DNA from: Kuschelorhynchus macadamiae
Taxonomy: Eukaryota > Arthropoda > Insecta > Coleoptera > Curculionidae
Assembly (NCBI GenBank): GCA_030620095.1
Contig: JAUTXW010000143.1
Location: 1,282,501-1,346,500, forward strand
DNA: 64,000 bases
Reading direction: 5' to 3'
Shown here: positions 12,490 to 22,801 of the stretch, piece by piece
Layout: every line of letters starts with the position of its first letter
Position numbering within the stretch: the first letter of the stretch is position 1
Position numbers and translations under genes: made by a program
The notes under the pieces: model-generated
Told to the model about the DNA's origin: nothing
Seen by the model: the letters and a program-made list of their open reading frames with translations, nothing else
Databases searched by the model: none

Positions 12490-12820
12490 GCTGGTATACA
12501 GGGTAGACCAAAAAGGAGGAGGCACTTTGGCAGGTTTCCTGTTAACTGGTCCAGTAAAACATATGTTATACAGAAGAAGTGATAACTTTGAACTCCTTAA
12601 AATTTTTATATACGAGTTTCATCGTTCTATGTAACTTTAAGTGTCGTAATTTATTAAAAAAATGTTTTTTTTTGACAGCTGTCATAGATATTAATCAAAT
12701 CGTATGTAGCCGAAACATAAAAACTTAGACAATATCGAGAGTTTATAATTAAATCATGGCCGTACGAAAAAATGGTTAAAATTGGTTTTATCCTATAATC
12801 AATATTATCTTATAAGTGTC
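12490..12820. other. hAT interior with a TACAGGGTAGACC start
   Basis: Inside the hAT element. The sequence from about 12497 (TATACAGGGTAGACC) resembles one end of a mariner-type MITE, but the matching opposite end was not found, so no boundaries are given. No coding signal. Confidence 0.25.
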
Positions 12821-13475
12821 AGGGCTTGAGCCCCCCCAAAAGTCGATGTCTAGTTGCGCCACTGATTGTTACGAATTTAGCCTTAGTTATAGATTTGTTA
12901 AGATTTAGATGAAATCATTTATTGTTTGTTATTTTATTGAAGTAGAATTTGTATCCATGTAACGACTAAGATAGTGTCAAAAATCATTCTCGAATGTTCT
13001 GTTAGGCCTAATTCATCTCACCCTGTAGTATTTAGTTTATTCTAGAATTTTCTAGATCATTCCATCCCTTTCTAAAGGCTATATGCGCGCCTCGAGGCCA
13101 AATTTTGATTCAGTTGTAATTGAGATTTCGAAGTGATATCAAGCCGACATTGACAAGTTTAAAGTTACCTTAGTTACGATTGTTAGGTATAACCAGTATT
13201 TACCTGTGATACCTGTAACCTGTGTTTTGAATAAAAGGAGTGCATTCAGAAACTAGTACCGGCCAATCCGGAACAATATTAAGGAGATACTAAAGACTTT
13301 TGGACATATAAAAATAAAAAGCCCAATAATTAATAACTACTACCTATAACGAAAAAGTTGTTACCCTAGGAAAAACAGGTTACATATTAAACAAATAATA
13401 TTTATATTATTATAATTATATATAGTTATTATTAGATGATATTTAAAATCTATAAAGATGACAAATTACCGTTTC

Positions 13476-14855
13476 TACTTCCCTCGTAAAAGGGAAGTAT
13501 TGTGAATTGTGAAAAAACAATCTTCCGAGATTTTTTCAGATCTTTACGTTTTAGATGCCAAAAAACATGTTTTCTCAATTCCGTCGGTCTGTCTGTCTAG
13601 CTGTCTGTTCGCGGCATAGCTAAAAAACTACTTACCCGATTTACTTCAAATTTTGATTAAAAATTAAGTGTCATATGGGGATGGCCTGGTAATATTTTGG
13701 TAAAAATCCAGTATGGAGAAACAAAATGGCGGCCTAGTGCAATGTTAAAAAAATTATTACTAGAAAACTGCTTATGCAGTTTATCTCAAATTTTGCACAA
13801 AAGTCAGGTTGCTACCCTTGCTCTAGTCTAGAGCCGTAGGGTGCAAGATTGCTAAAATTAAATACTTATTTACTTTATATTAAGAAATAAATATCTTTAG
13901 ATGTTCTAACTTGCAGTAAACTCACCCTGGAACAACTACTTAATAGATTGATCTCAAATTGTGTGCCATAAGTAATTGTGGTATAAGGATGAACTAGTAG
14001 AATTGTGGTACGAGTCCAAGATAGCGGTCACTGTCTGGTCTTACATATCCTCAGGTTTTAGCGTTCCCTGATGCCAAAAAATATCTTTTTAGTTCCGTTG
14101 GTCCGTCTGTCGTTCTGTCTGTCTGTTCCTGGCATAGCTTAAAAACTGCCTACCAGATGGACTTCAAATTTTAGTCAAAAATTTAGAGCTATCTAGGAAT
14201 GACCTAGTAATATTTTCGTAAAAATCCAATATGCCGGAATAAGATGGCGGCTTAGTGAAACGTTAAAAAATTATTAATAAAAAAAAAACGAATTGTCCAA
14301 TTTACCTCAAATTTTGCACAACAATCAAGTGTTACATAAGAATGAACTGGTAACATTTTGGTTTGAATCCAAGATAGCAAACCAAAATGAATAAATATTT
14401 AAAAAGTCTAGCTTAAAAAACTACTTATTAGATTAATTTGAAATTTTATGCAAGCATTAAGTGTGATAAAGAGATAACTTAAGTTAAGAGTAAAGTTGTT
14501 GTACGGGATCAAGATAGCGAAACAAAATGGCGGTCAACGTAAAAAAACTCATATTCAACTGACTTTACATTTTGAAGAAAAATTAAATGTGATATAATTT
14601 AACATGACGTAACAAAATGGCGGTGTGTGTCAATGTCAAAACTACTTAATGGATTTAAATTATGCCCAAAAATCAACTGAGGCATAGGTAGAAACTGGTA
14701 AAATATTGGTAGGAATCTATTATGATGGAACAAAATGACGCCCAACAAAAATAGTTTGAAAATACAGTATATTTATGTATGTGACTATGTAATAATCTAA
14801 ATTGGGCCACACTTCACTATTTCTAATGAAATCAAAGATTCATAACGAGGGAAGT
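13476..14855 (+). repeat. ATGGCGG-rich repeat element, copy 1
   Basis: Starts with TACTTCCCTCGT followed by its mirrored AGGGAAGTA, and ends ATAACGAGGGAAGT, so the termini are inverted copies of CTTCCCTCGT. The interior is a series of diverged 110-130-bp subrepeats, each with AAAACTACTTA..., CAAATTTTG..., a GAACTGGTAA-like phrase and AAAATGGCGG. One site at 14241-14251 is AAGATGGCGGC. Other copies: 20577-21805, 62052-62905, and fragments at 28293, 49615 and 58735. No coding capacity. Probably a non-autonomous DNA transposon, class unknown. Confidence 0.6.
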
Positions 14856-15269
14856 TCCGGGTAAGGGAAATTTATTCCAAAAGTTGTTTGATAATGTTAT
14901 TGTGGCGTATAGAGAAAATACAAGAAAGTCCTTACGATGGGTATGTGGGGTGCAAAGCACTGGATAATAAAGAACATTTGAACATTTTATAATTAAATAT
15001 CGTATATTTTGTGAATGGGCTAAGACGGGCAAGACATATAATTTAAAAAGGTTTTTCAAATATAAACTTAGAAGTATTGCATTTAAAGGGAATAATTTCG
15101 AAATTATAAACACATCAGCAGATGTTTAACGGATTGTCAAAACTGTACGAACTTTAGTAGAAGACACTTTTTTGGTAAAATGTATTTAAGCCGCCAGACA
15201 AACAATAAGATGTTTTATTCTTAGATGTGGAAATAATCTTGACTTTTACTCCTAATAGCTTATTTTAAG
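14856..15269. other. No gene identified
   Basis: AT-rich DNA right of the repeat element. The minus frame 14832-15113 straddles the repeat boundary and shows no motif. Confidence 0.3.
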
Positions 15270-15674
15270 TTAATTACAAGACAAAAGGATCTCCAAAACA
15301 AACTTCTGATATAAAGAAACAGAGAAATTTACTAGAGAAAAACTTTTAATTGCTTTTTCCAGCAGCACATTCAATTCTCTTTTGACAAAGTAAATGTATT
15401 CAAAAATCTCATCACATATTCGACATTTAAGCGTATTCCTTATTCTTAGCAGTTCATAAACGGAGTAGCGCTGAATAATGTCAAAATTATAACTAGGAAT
15501 AGCATTCGGCTGTGTTGAATTATTGACACACGACTGAGCTTCACTTACAGTCCGCTGAAGCTTTGCTTGATGTAGGTCTGATAATTTAAATTTAATCGCT
15601 AAAGATAAACATGGAAGTTCTCTGGTCTCATATCCCTGTTGTTCGCAGATTTTAGTGTTAATTTGCGAAAACAT
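15270..15674 (-). CDS. Unidentified 134-codon open frame
   Basis: An ATG-initiated minus-strand frame, the longest here that is neither a recognisable transposon gene nor a translated repeat. The product contains a KCRICDEIF segment (C-x2-C) and a following Leu/Val/Lys-rich helix-like stretch, with no signal peptide or membrane span. I do not recognise it. A GTAAGT occurs inside (after CGGACT), so it could hold a donor site and be part exon. It lies on the opposite strand within the presumed 12-kb host intron. It may be a decayed transposon ORF or chance. Confidence 0.3.
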   Translation of the reverse strand: MFSQINTKICEQQGYETRELPCLSLAIKFKLSDLHQAKLQRTVSEAQSCVNNSTQPNAIPSYNFDIIQRYSVYELLRIRNTLKCRICDEIFEYIYFVKRELNVLLEKAIKSFSLVNFSVSLYQKFVLEILLSCN

Positions 15675-16435
15675 TTACAGCTGTATTCACTCAAGGGGTC
15701 CAAAGTACATCTTTGGGGACCAACAAGTTTTGATGTTATTTAGAAGGTTAAGTCAAGAATTTTTTCCCATTGCTCCAACTCTCGAACTATACAGGGTGAA
15801 CCGAAAATTTTATGATTTTGATTTATTCACTAAATACGTGTTTTAAATACACCTCAAAGCATAATATATTTACTACAAGTACATGCTGAGATATGACAGC
15901 ATTATAAGAGGTGGTAGCAGGGTAGCAGTATAATTTTGTAAAATGGAAATTATAAAAATTATGTAAACGTTTGATAGAGGTGCAAATGGGCAATTTTGCA
16001 ATACATAACCCGTTCGATGTTACGATAATACAAGTACTAAAAAATGTTAAAAGATAAACACAAGAAAATAATAAGCCTTATTTAGGGTATTTACAAAGTT
16101 ATATAAAAATTTTAGAATAATACTTATAAATAAAATATCCTAACCATCAAATTTTTTGATTACTGAAATGTATTTTGAAAAAAATGCTGCCAGTTTAAAA
16201 AGTAAAGATATATGTTTTTTTTTTAAATTAAGACACCAATATGATCCTCGATATTAAAAGAAGAAATGTCCTAAAATTATTTTCCTAACATTCTCTATCA
16301 ATAAATTTGTTCACTTGTCAAATCTCTTATTTTTTATTATTTGTTTTTTACGAAGGATATCCCAACAGATGAGCAGAGCATACAATTGCAGGGCAGAAAA
16401 TTACAGTTTAACTAAGAAATAACAAAGTAATTTTT
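15675..16435. other. AT-rich stretch with a single mariner-type end
   Basis: TATACAGGGTGAACCGAAAA at about 15789 looks like one terminus of a mariner-type MITE. I did not find the matching end. No gene seen. Confidence 0.3.
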
Positions 16436-17460
16436 AAACAAGTAACAACTGAGTTTAAAGTCAGAATTTTGCAAAATTCTGAGTTTTAAGTAAAAATTTA
16501 ACAAAACCCTGAGTTTAGTGTCGAAATTTAACAAAACTCTGAGTTTAATGTCGGAATTTAATAAAGTTCTCAGTTTAAAGTCGAAATTTAACAACATTCT
16601 GAGTTTAAGGTCAGAATTTAGTTAGTTTAGAAGTTTATACTCCGGATTTAAAGATATAGCATTATTGTGATTGTTACATTTAATTCTGACTTTAAACTCA
16701 GTAATGTATTAAATTCCTACTGTACCAAGCTACAGGAGAATAAGTCAAGAATTACAAAAATAGTTCAAAATTACGGAAGCGTAGAAGGGCCTTTTTTTTA
16801 ATTCTGAGTTTAAAGTTGGCATTTTACAAAATTCTGAGTGTAAAGTCGGAATTTAATAAAACTCTTAGTTTAAAGTCAGAATTTAGCAAAATTCTGAGGT
16901 TTAAGTCGAAATTTAACAAAATTCTGAGTTTCATTTCAAAATCTAACAAAACTCTGAGTTTAATGTCGGAATTTAACAAAGTTCTGAGTTTAAAGTCAAA
17001 ATTTAACAACATTCTGAGTTTAAAGTCAGGATTTAGTAATATTCTTATAGTTTAAACTCCGAATTTAGAGATATAGCATTATTGTGATTGTGACTTTAAA
17101 CTCAGAATTTTACTAAATTCTGACTTTAAACTCAGTGATGAATTAAATTCCTACTTTAAACCAGAATTTTGTTAAATTCCGACTTTAAATTCAGATTTTT
17201 TTTAAATTTCGACTTAAAACCCAGAATTCTAATTCCTACTTTAAACTCAAAATTTAGTTAAATTCCGACTTTAAACTCAGAGTTTAATTAAATTTCGACT
17301 TCAAACTCAGAATTTTACTAAATTCGAACTTTAAAGTCAGAATTTTGTTAAATTCCGATTTTAAACGCAGGATTTTACTAAATTCTGACTTTAAACTCAG
17401 ATTTATAGTAAATTCTTACTTTAAACTCAGAATTTTGTTAAATTTTTATTTTAAACTCAA
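16436..17460. repeat. 30-bp minisatellite in opposed arrays
   Basis: The unit is about 30 bp, e.g. ACTCTGAGTTTAATGTCGGA then ATTTAACAAA, and is itself nearly palindromic (AATTCTGA...TCAGAATT). Array 1 runs forward at about 16436-16620. A spacer with AGATATAGCATTATTGTGAT follows, then about one reversed unit. Array 2 runs forward at about 16800-17045, then the same spacer at about 17066, then a reversed array at about 17085-17460. The whole block is two copies of a giant hairpin. Because 30 bp is 10 codons, open frames encode 10-residue repeats (LNFDFKLRTL and variants); these are not genes. Confidence 0.85.
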
Positions 17461-17520
17461 AATTAAAAAAAAAAACAGTGTCCTAAAAATTAACTGCAAT
17501 GCAGAATTTATAAATTTGAT

Positions 17521-19005
17521 CAAAAGTAACTTTTTTTAAATGGAACACATATATTATTGAAGCGTTGAATCGAGTAGAAAACTTGATTTTTTTTTCATAT
17601 AAGGTGTTCCTATACCTATTTTGAACTGCTTGGATTTTAAGCGATTTTATTAATATAATTAATATTGTTATTCGAGGAATAGATATTCAATATCTAAAAC
17701 ACTAAGTCTTTAATGATGTAACCAGAGGTTACGCAAAGCTAAACGATTTTCTTTTAAAATAAATTGTAGTTCTGAAAAGAACCGATTTTGTCAGTAAATT
17801 AAAAATTTTGGAATTCTCACCTAACACGTCAGATGTTTAAAGTCCTGACCATTGACATAAGAGCAATTGGTAATACATTTCATCACATGAGAGTTAGTAG
17901 CTCTTTGAATTTCTGATGGATCAACTTGTTCAAAAGCGCGCCATACCCGAGTTTCTAGATCTTCTTTTAAATTTAATGGGGTTTTATAAACCATCTCTTT
18001 AATCTTGCCCCACAGAAAGCAATATAATGGAGTAAGATCTGGAGATAGCGGTGGCTAACTCCATTGTTCCTCCCGTCTTATCCACCTATCTTCAAACATA
18101 TCATACAGTTCAGCGGAAACTTCATGGGTGCAATGGGCAGGAGCTCTATCCAGTTGATATCAACAATTTCTCAAATCGACAATAGGCAGGATATCCAAAA
18201 GTCATATACGGTCGTTCTATTTCAATATATTTTGCAGAAGTTAAAATTTCATTAAAAATGTATATTGAAAATTGCCTATTCATCAATAAACAAAATTTTT
18301 GTCGGTAACCTTTTTCTTTTTTAAAATCTGGATTTGCTGCAGCCCAAAAATGATTATTTTGAACGGTTAAACACTCCTTGGCGTGAGAATTTTGCTTCTT
18401 TAGTCTAAATAATGCTTTGCAGAAAATCTGGATCCTCCTGTGTTCGAATTAATAACATTTCGCAAATATCTACACGTTTTGGGGGATCATCTGGTTGTAA
18501 AGCCTGTAATATAATTAGTTCCTAGCCACGCATATTACGTTTATATAAAATTCTCCATATTGATGTTCGAGTTATACCTAAATCATTTTTGACACTTGGT
18601 ATTAAAGCATAAGGATATCCATGAAAATACGCCCAAACGTTTTCAGTAATAGGGACTAAATTGAATTCTTGGAGCCAGCCCAGTTTCAAAATTTAAAATT
18701 CTATATAATATATAGAATATAAACCAAATTTAAAATATCCGCATTTGAATAACTATTATTCTCTATTTTCGCTAACTTAGTCTGACATAAACCAAAAAGT
18801 GAGGCATGTCAACACCATCGTTATGTATTGCAGTTGTTGCATCATAACACACTTGGCGTTTAGAGATCTTTACTATTAATAGTAATTATTCATAAAATCG
18901 CTTATAACTGGAAAGCGATTCATATATGAAAAAAATTAAATTTGTCTACTCTATTCAATGCTTCAATAATATACAGGGTGTTCCATTAAAAGAAAAGCCA
19001 CTTTT
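17521..19005 (-). mobile_element. Mariner-type element 1 with long inverted repeats
   Basis: Arms of more than 100 bp face each other: TGGAACACATATATTATTGA at about 17540 pairs with the reverse complement of the segment around 18955-18985 (TATACAGGGTGTTCCATT). GCGATTTTAT also recurs inverted at 17641 and 18894. The interior carries a minus-strand transposase remnant. Ends are approximate because no clean TA duplication is visible. Confidence 0.6.
17821..18680 (-). pseudogene. Mariner-type transposase pseudogene (element 1)
   Basis: Reading the minus strand across frameshifts gives IPSVKNDLGITRTSIWRIL (helix-turn-helix-like), PDDPPKRVDICEMLL, then SIIWTDEAKFSRQGVFNRS-like sequence (TDE holds the first catalytic Asp). 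After a gap comes LSPDLTPLYCFLWGKIKEMV, the block that normally reads SPDLTPLDFFLWG; here the third catalytic Asp is replaced by Tyr. The C-terminus ends at TAG (17821-17823). Tc1/mariner superfamily, inactive. Confidence 0.7.
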
Positions 19006-20075
19006 TTATAGCAAGATTTTTTCGTATGTATTAAAATGTCTATATCAAATTGTTAATAAACTGTTTTTGAACTAATTCTAGTGTATGAATATATTTGTCG
19101 TATAGAGGGTTCCAAGTGACATATACATACTTTACGGACCTAGCCAAGGAATTATACAATAAAATAATAGATTCATAATTCTGAATATCTCTTGTATGTC
19201 TAAAAATGAAACCAAAGTTGACATTCAAAAATTAGTTTACAATCAATAGTTACCCCTAAATCTTTAAATTCATCTCTAGACATTAACGCACAGTTATTTG
19301 GTAAAAGTTATATCCAGAAGGATTTGACTGTCTAGTAAAAAATAATAGCAGTATTGAAAAAAGGTGTCATTATCGAATTATTAGTGTTTATATTCTATTC
19401 TAGAATAAATATGTTTATATGTTTTCAAGTCATCAGCATAATGCATAATTTCACAGTGAGAGAAGCAGGAATTCTCATCAATCATTCAATCGTTTAAACA
19501 TATATTGAAAAGTAGTGGGCCCAAAGGGGAGCCTAAACGTACCCCAGAAGTTACCAAAATTTGCTCAGATAATTTGGTCTTTATAGCGACATTGCATTCT
19601 ATTAGACAAGTACGAAGTAAGAAACTGGAACAAGTAGCCATTTAAACCTATAGCTTACAGTTTGGCGACAAGCATGGAATGATGGACATCTTTAAATGCT
19701 TTCGAGAAGTTATCATACACAGGTCTCATTAAGTGGCCTGTATGAATGGAACTTAGTTTGAAACAACAGATCTTTTCTTAAAGAAGCCATGTCGATTTTC
19801 AAATTTATTTTTTGACACCTAGAAAATAATTCATCTGTGATTATTACTTCAAAAACTTTGTCATATAGATTTAAAAATAGGTCTGTATTTCCGAATAACG
19901 TCTTGGTTGCCTGACTTAAATACAGGAATAACCTGCGCTATTTTCTGCATACAAGGAAAAACTCCACGGGATAGACATTTATTTTAAATTAAATGTATGG
20001 AAAATTTTAAAGATTAAAACATTCGCTTAAAAAGATCTCCGGCAATCCTTCAGAGCCGGCACCTTTATGTCAAGT
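19006..20075 (-). pseudogene. Decayed LINE reverse transcriptase, minus strand
   Basis: Minus-strand blocks in order: KGAGSEGLPGDLFKRMF, RGVFPCMQKIAQVIPVFKSG, a YDNFSKAFKDVHHSML-like motif A, VRLGSPLGPLLF (GVPQGSPLGPLLF type), IMHYADDLKTY (YADD catalytic box kept), an FRDLGV-type block, and the C-terminal SVKYVYVTWNPLYDKYIHTL. These are classical non-LTR RT motifs. Numerous stops and frameshifts are present and no endonuclease is seen. Its 3' side abuts mariner element 1, which may have inserted there. Confidence 0.7.
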
Positions 20076-20576
20076 CTTCATCTTGAAGATAATGATATGT
20101 ATGTAAAATTCTTAAAGATTAGAAGTTTTTAGTTTATAAGATAATGTTGGTACCCAAAATTTTAGCAAATCGTTTTGATTCGGAGATATAATACTATAAC
20201 TGGGCTATTTTCCATATATGGTAACTTATAGATAAGTGCATAAGTTGGTAATGAACTTTATTCCTACAATTATGTGTAGGTCATCATTACAACGATATTT
20301 ACTTTCGAAAACATGACATGACTGAATTGAATTTAATGAAAGCTGACAGGTACTAAGCAGCGTTCATTTAATAATGCGTTATTGTAGCTAGAATGCAATG
20401 AACAATAATACTGCTATTTATTAACTAGTTTTAATTCGGCTTAAAATCATGAAATGCGTCTATTTATTAAAACGGTATAATTATTAACAATACAGAGGGT
20501 AGACTAACGACTTTTGAAAAATTTAAAAATTTATTGTTTTCTCAAATATAGTAGAAGTAGTAGAATGTAGAATTTT
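20076..20576. other. No gene identified
   Basis: AT-rich DNA between the LINE and the next ATGGCGG-repeat copy; no supported feature. Confidence 0.3.
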
Positions 20577-21805
20577 TATTTCACTCGTAAAAGGGATAAA
20601 AACATTTTTTCTCAATTTCGTTGGTCTGTTGGTTCTCGACATAGCTTGAAATCTACTTATTTGACTGACTTTAAATTTTGGTGAAAAATTAATGGCCGGT
20701 TGCAGAAAGCTCAATTAAAGTTTGGAATGTTTAACACAATGTTAAATTTGATAGTGAGTTCCTAGATTTCTGTAAGCAACTTGTCAAATCGGAAAACTTG
20801 GTTAAATATTCTAAACAGCAATTAAGTTTTGTGCAATCGGGGGTGAGTCATATGGAGTTGACCTGGTTACATCTTGGTAAAAATCCAATATGGCGGAACA
20901 AATTTAGATAATGGTGAAATGTTAAAAAATTATTATAAAAAACTACTTCCCAGTTTATCTGAAATTTTCCACAAAACATCAAGTAATGTGTAGTTATAGA
21001 CTAATAAAAGATGGCAAAACAGCAACAATAAAAAAACTACTTATTACATTAATTTCAACTTATGTGCAAAAATTAAGTGTGATATACAGATGAATTGGTA
21101 AAAGTGCGAATTCAGTATAGTGCAACAAAATCACAAAAAAATAAAATATCCGTCGGTTCCGACTATCGATATGTCTGTTCTGTCTCTCTGTTCAATAGGT
21201 AGTAGTTTTTATATCATCAATAACTACTACCTATTGTTAGCAGCCCGTCTCTAGAACGAGCACGGTTTTCCCCGGATGATCACCTCTTCAAGTACTAGCT
21301 GCGCGCGGCGATGCTTTACATTGTTTATCGTCCGAAACCGAACCAATGCAAGTCACCAACGTACTGCACAAATTGATGTTATGGAGCTGACTTGGTGTGG
21401 CGAAACAAAATGAAGGCTTAGTGAAATGTTAAAAAATTATTAGTAAAAAAATAATTTTTCGGTTTACCTCAAATTTTGCATAAAAATCAAATATCACATA
21501 TTAAATAGGAATGAACTGGTAACATTTTAATACAAATTCAAGTTGGCAAAATAAAATGGCGGTTCAATAAAATATTTAAAAAATCATCATGAAAAAACCT
21601 GCTTATTAGATTGATTTTAATTTTTGTGCAAGTGTGATATAGAGATGAAACTGCTTGTAGTACGAATTCGAGATGATGGAACAAAAAGGCGGCCAAATAG
21701 AATGAACGTGAAAACTTCTTATCCAATTGATTTTAAATTAGAAATATTAGATGTGATATAGGGGAAAACTGGTGAAATTTTGGCACGAATTCAACTTCTG
21801 AGCTT
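20577..21805 (+). repeat. ATGGCGG-rich repeat element, copy 2 (interrupted)
   Basis: Begins with a decayed CACTCGTAAAAGGGAT and follows copy 1: CTCAATTTCGTTGGTCTGTT, CCAATATGGCGGAACAAA, AAAATGGCGGTTC. It is interrupted by a MITE at about 20694-20842. At 21193-21236 it carries a 15-bp perfect stem (CAATAGGTAGTAGTT with AACTACTACCTATTG), followed by GC-rich sequence (21237-21350) absent from copy 1. The right end is indistinct. Confidence 0.55.
20694..20842. mobile_element. About 149-bp MITE inserted in the repeat element
   Basis: Termini GGCCGGTTGCAGAAAGCTCA and TTTTGTGCAATCGGGGG are imperfect inverted copies. Removing it joins AAAATTAA to a GTCATATGG-like sequence and restores the match to copy 1. 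The interior is also inverted (CTCAATTAA with CAATTAAG). The TSD could not be resolved. Confidence 0.6.
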
Positions 21806-22333
21806 AAAAAAAGTTACTGCAATGTTCTAACATAAGACTTACAATTGGAACAATAATTTCTTGAAGTTTCGTTTTGGACACAAAAAAATCTTTAAACGAA
21901 AATAAAAAAACTAAAATACGCCTCGAAGCACATGAAAATAAGATTGCTATCCATGTGCTTCGGAAAACAAAAGTATATAGATTTGGAAGAGAAATGAATT
22001 TTTTACATTTTTAAAGGTAGTTGTGTTGAACCCTGCATTATTCCCAAAATGGATGATTCAACCATGCTCACCTATTTCATTTAAATACGATATGTTGTAG
22101 CAAAAGCATTTAGTCTTGACTACAAAAAAGTGCATTATTTGATAATTATGAAAGGCAATGTATTTTGACTCTGATTGCTTACTGAAACCAACAAGGGAAA
22201 TAATATCAACCAGATCCTGATAGTGCAACTTTCTATGTAGAGAATAAACTGAAAAACTTTTTAGAAAAATACATCTATCCAGAATATGTATTTAAATACT
22301 CAGGCTCTATTTACGTATTTTTTATATTTTCAG
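21806..22333 (+). other. End of host intron, with a hairpin
   Basis: Contains a perfect 11-bp stem (CGAAGCACATG 21924-21934 with CATGTGCTTCG 21952-21962; 17-nt loop). Otherwise AT-rich, ending in TTTTATATTTTCAG, the acceptor for the exon at 22334. Confidence 0.45.
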
Positions 22334-22466
22334 GATAAAAATGAGGGAAAACCAAAAACTGAATTCCACTGATGCCGATAATTTAAAGCAGGGGACCTCG
22401 AATAACTTGATGGAAAGACGATACTCGAAAGGAAGAGTGTTTTACGTCGACAGCGATTTGTACTAA
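22334..22466 (+). CDS. Last coding exon of an unidentified host gene
   Basis: Starts right after the acceptor TTTTATATTTTCAG. Its first G completes a Trp codon begun by the exon at 10200-10354. The frame then reads 43 residues (starting IKMRENQKLNSTDADNL, ending KGRVFYVDSDLY) to TAA at 22464-22466. The tail is hydrophilic and charged, with no motif I know. Codon use is balanced relative to the very AT-rich surroundings. An AATAAA lies at 22724-22729, giving a 3' UTR of about 260-280 bp. An internal ATG (third codon) could start a 41-aa peptide, but the exact phase match makes a terminal exon more likely. Confidence 0.65.
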
Positions 22467-22723
22467 AATGTTTCGTTTTCTGGTATCAGTAGTTTCCTTT
22501 TATTTGTGCTAAATATATGATCCCGTATGTTGTAGTCCTTTTTTTTATTACGATAAAAGCATTAACTTAAAATGTATCGTTTTTATCGTATGTTATCAAA
22601 TATAGATGTATGTATCCTTCCTGGATTCATAAAAATATTTTTCATGAGAAAAAAAGGGAAAAATCAGAGTTTCAATAGTGTATTTTTTTTCTTCTATGTT
22701 TTTATTAGATGACAACAAATTTA

Positions 22724-22729
22724 AATAAA
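22724..22729 (+). promoter_or_regulatory. Candidate polyadenylation signal of the host gene
   Basis: Canonical AATAAA within TTTAAATAAAGG, about 260 bp after the TAA at 22464 and before the mariner at 22802. Plausible by position only. Confidence 0.4.
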
Positions 22730-22801
22730 GGTAATTAATAGAAAACCTGAAAATGTTGCACCTTTTATATGAAATTTATATCTTTTGTCAGTTTTTTCGT
22801 T

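Larger units (their letters stand above)
10444..12864. mobile_element. Non-autonomous hAT element (2421 bp)
   Basis: Both ends match: it starts CAGTGGCGCAACTAGG and ends CTAGTTGCGCCACTG, which are inverted copies. An exact 8-bp TSD, ATTGTTAC, lies at 10436-10443 and 12865-12872. CAGTGGCG-type termini with 8-bp duplications are diagnostic of hAT transposons. G- and C-runs follow each TIR (near 10456-10510 and 12828-12838). The interior repeats short GGCCAAAAA / TTTTTGGCC-like motifs, and I see no transposase, so it would need one in trans. Confidence 0.85.
10438..13275 (+). mobile_element. Solo LTR of a Gypsy-like retrotransposon, split by a hAT element
   Basis: With the hAT insertion (10444-12864) and one 8-bp duplication removed, a 409-bp LTR remains. 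It begins TGTTACGAATTTAG and ends CCGGAACA (inverted TGTT...AACA ends) and is flanked by a 4-bp TSD, ATAT, at 10434-10437 and 13276-13279. It has an AATAAA signal at 13230-13235 and a TATA-like CTATATG near 13079. The 4-bp TSD suits Gypsy-type elements. No internal coding region and no second LTR are present, which is the usual product of LTR-LTR recombination. Confidence 0.65.

Noticed and set aside
16436..17460. CRISPR-like regular repeats
   Set aside because: Units are contiguous and diverged, with no unique spacers, and the genome is eukaryotic.
16412..17539. Four open frames with 10-residue repeats (LNFDFKLRTL type)
   Set aside because: A 30-bp minisatellite has a period of ten codons, so open repetitive frames are expected. 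They have weak or no start context and occur on both strands.
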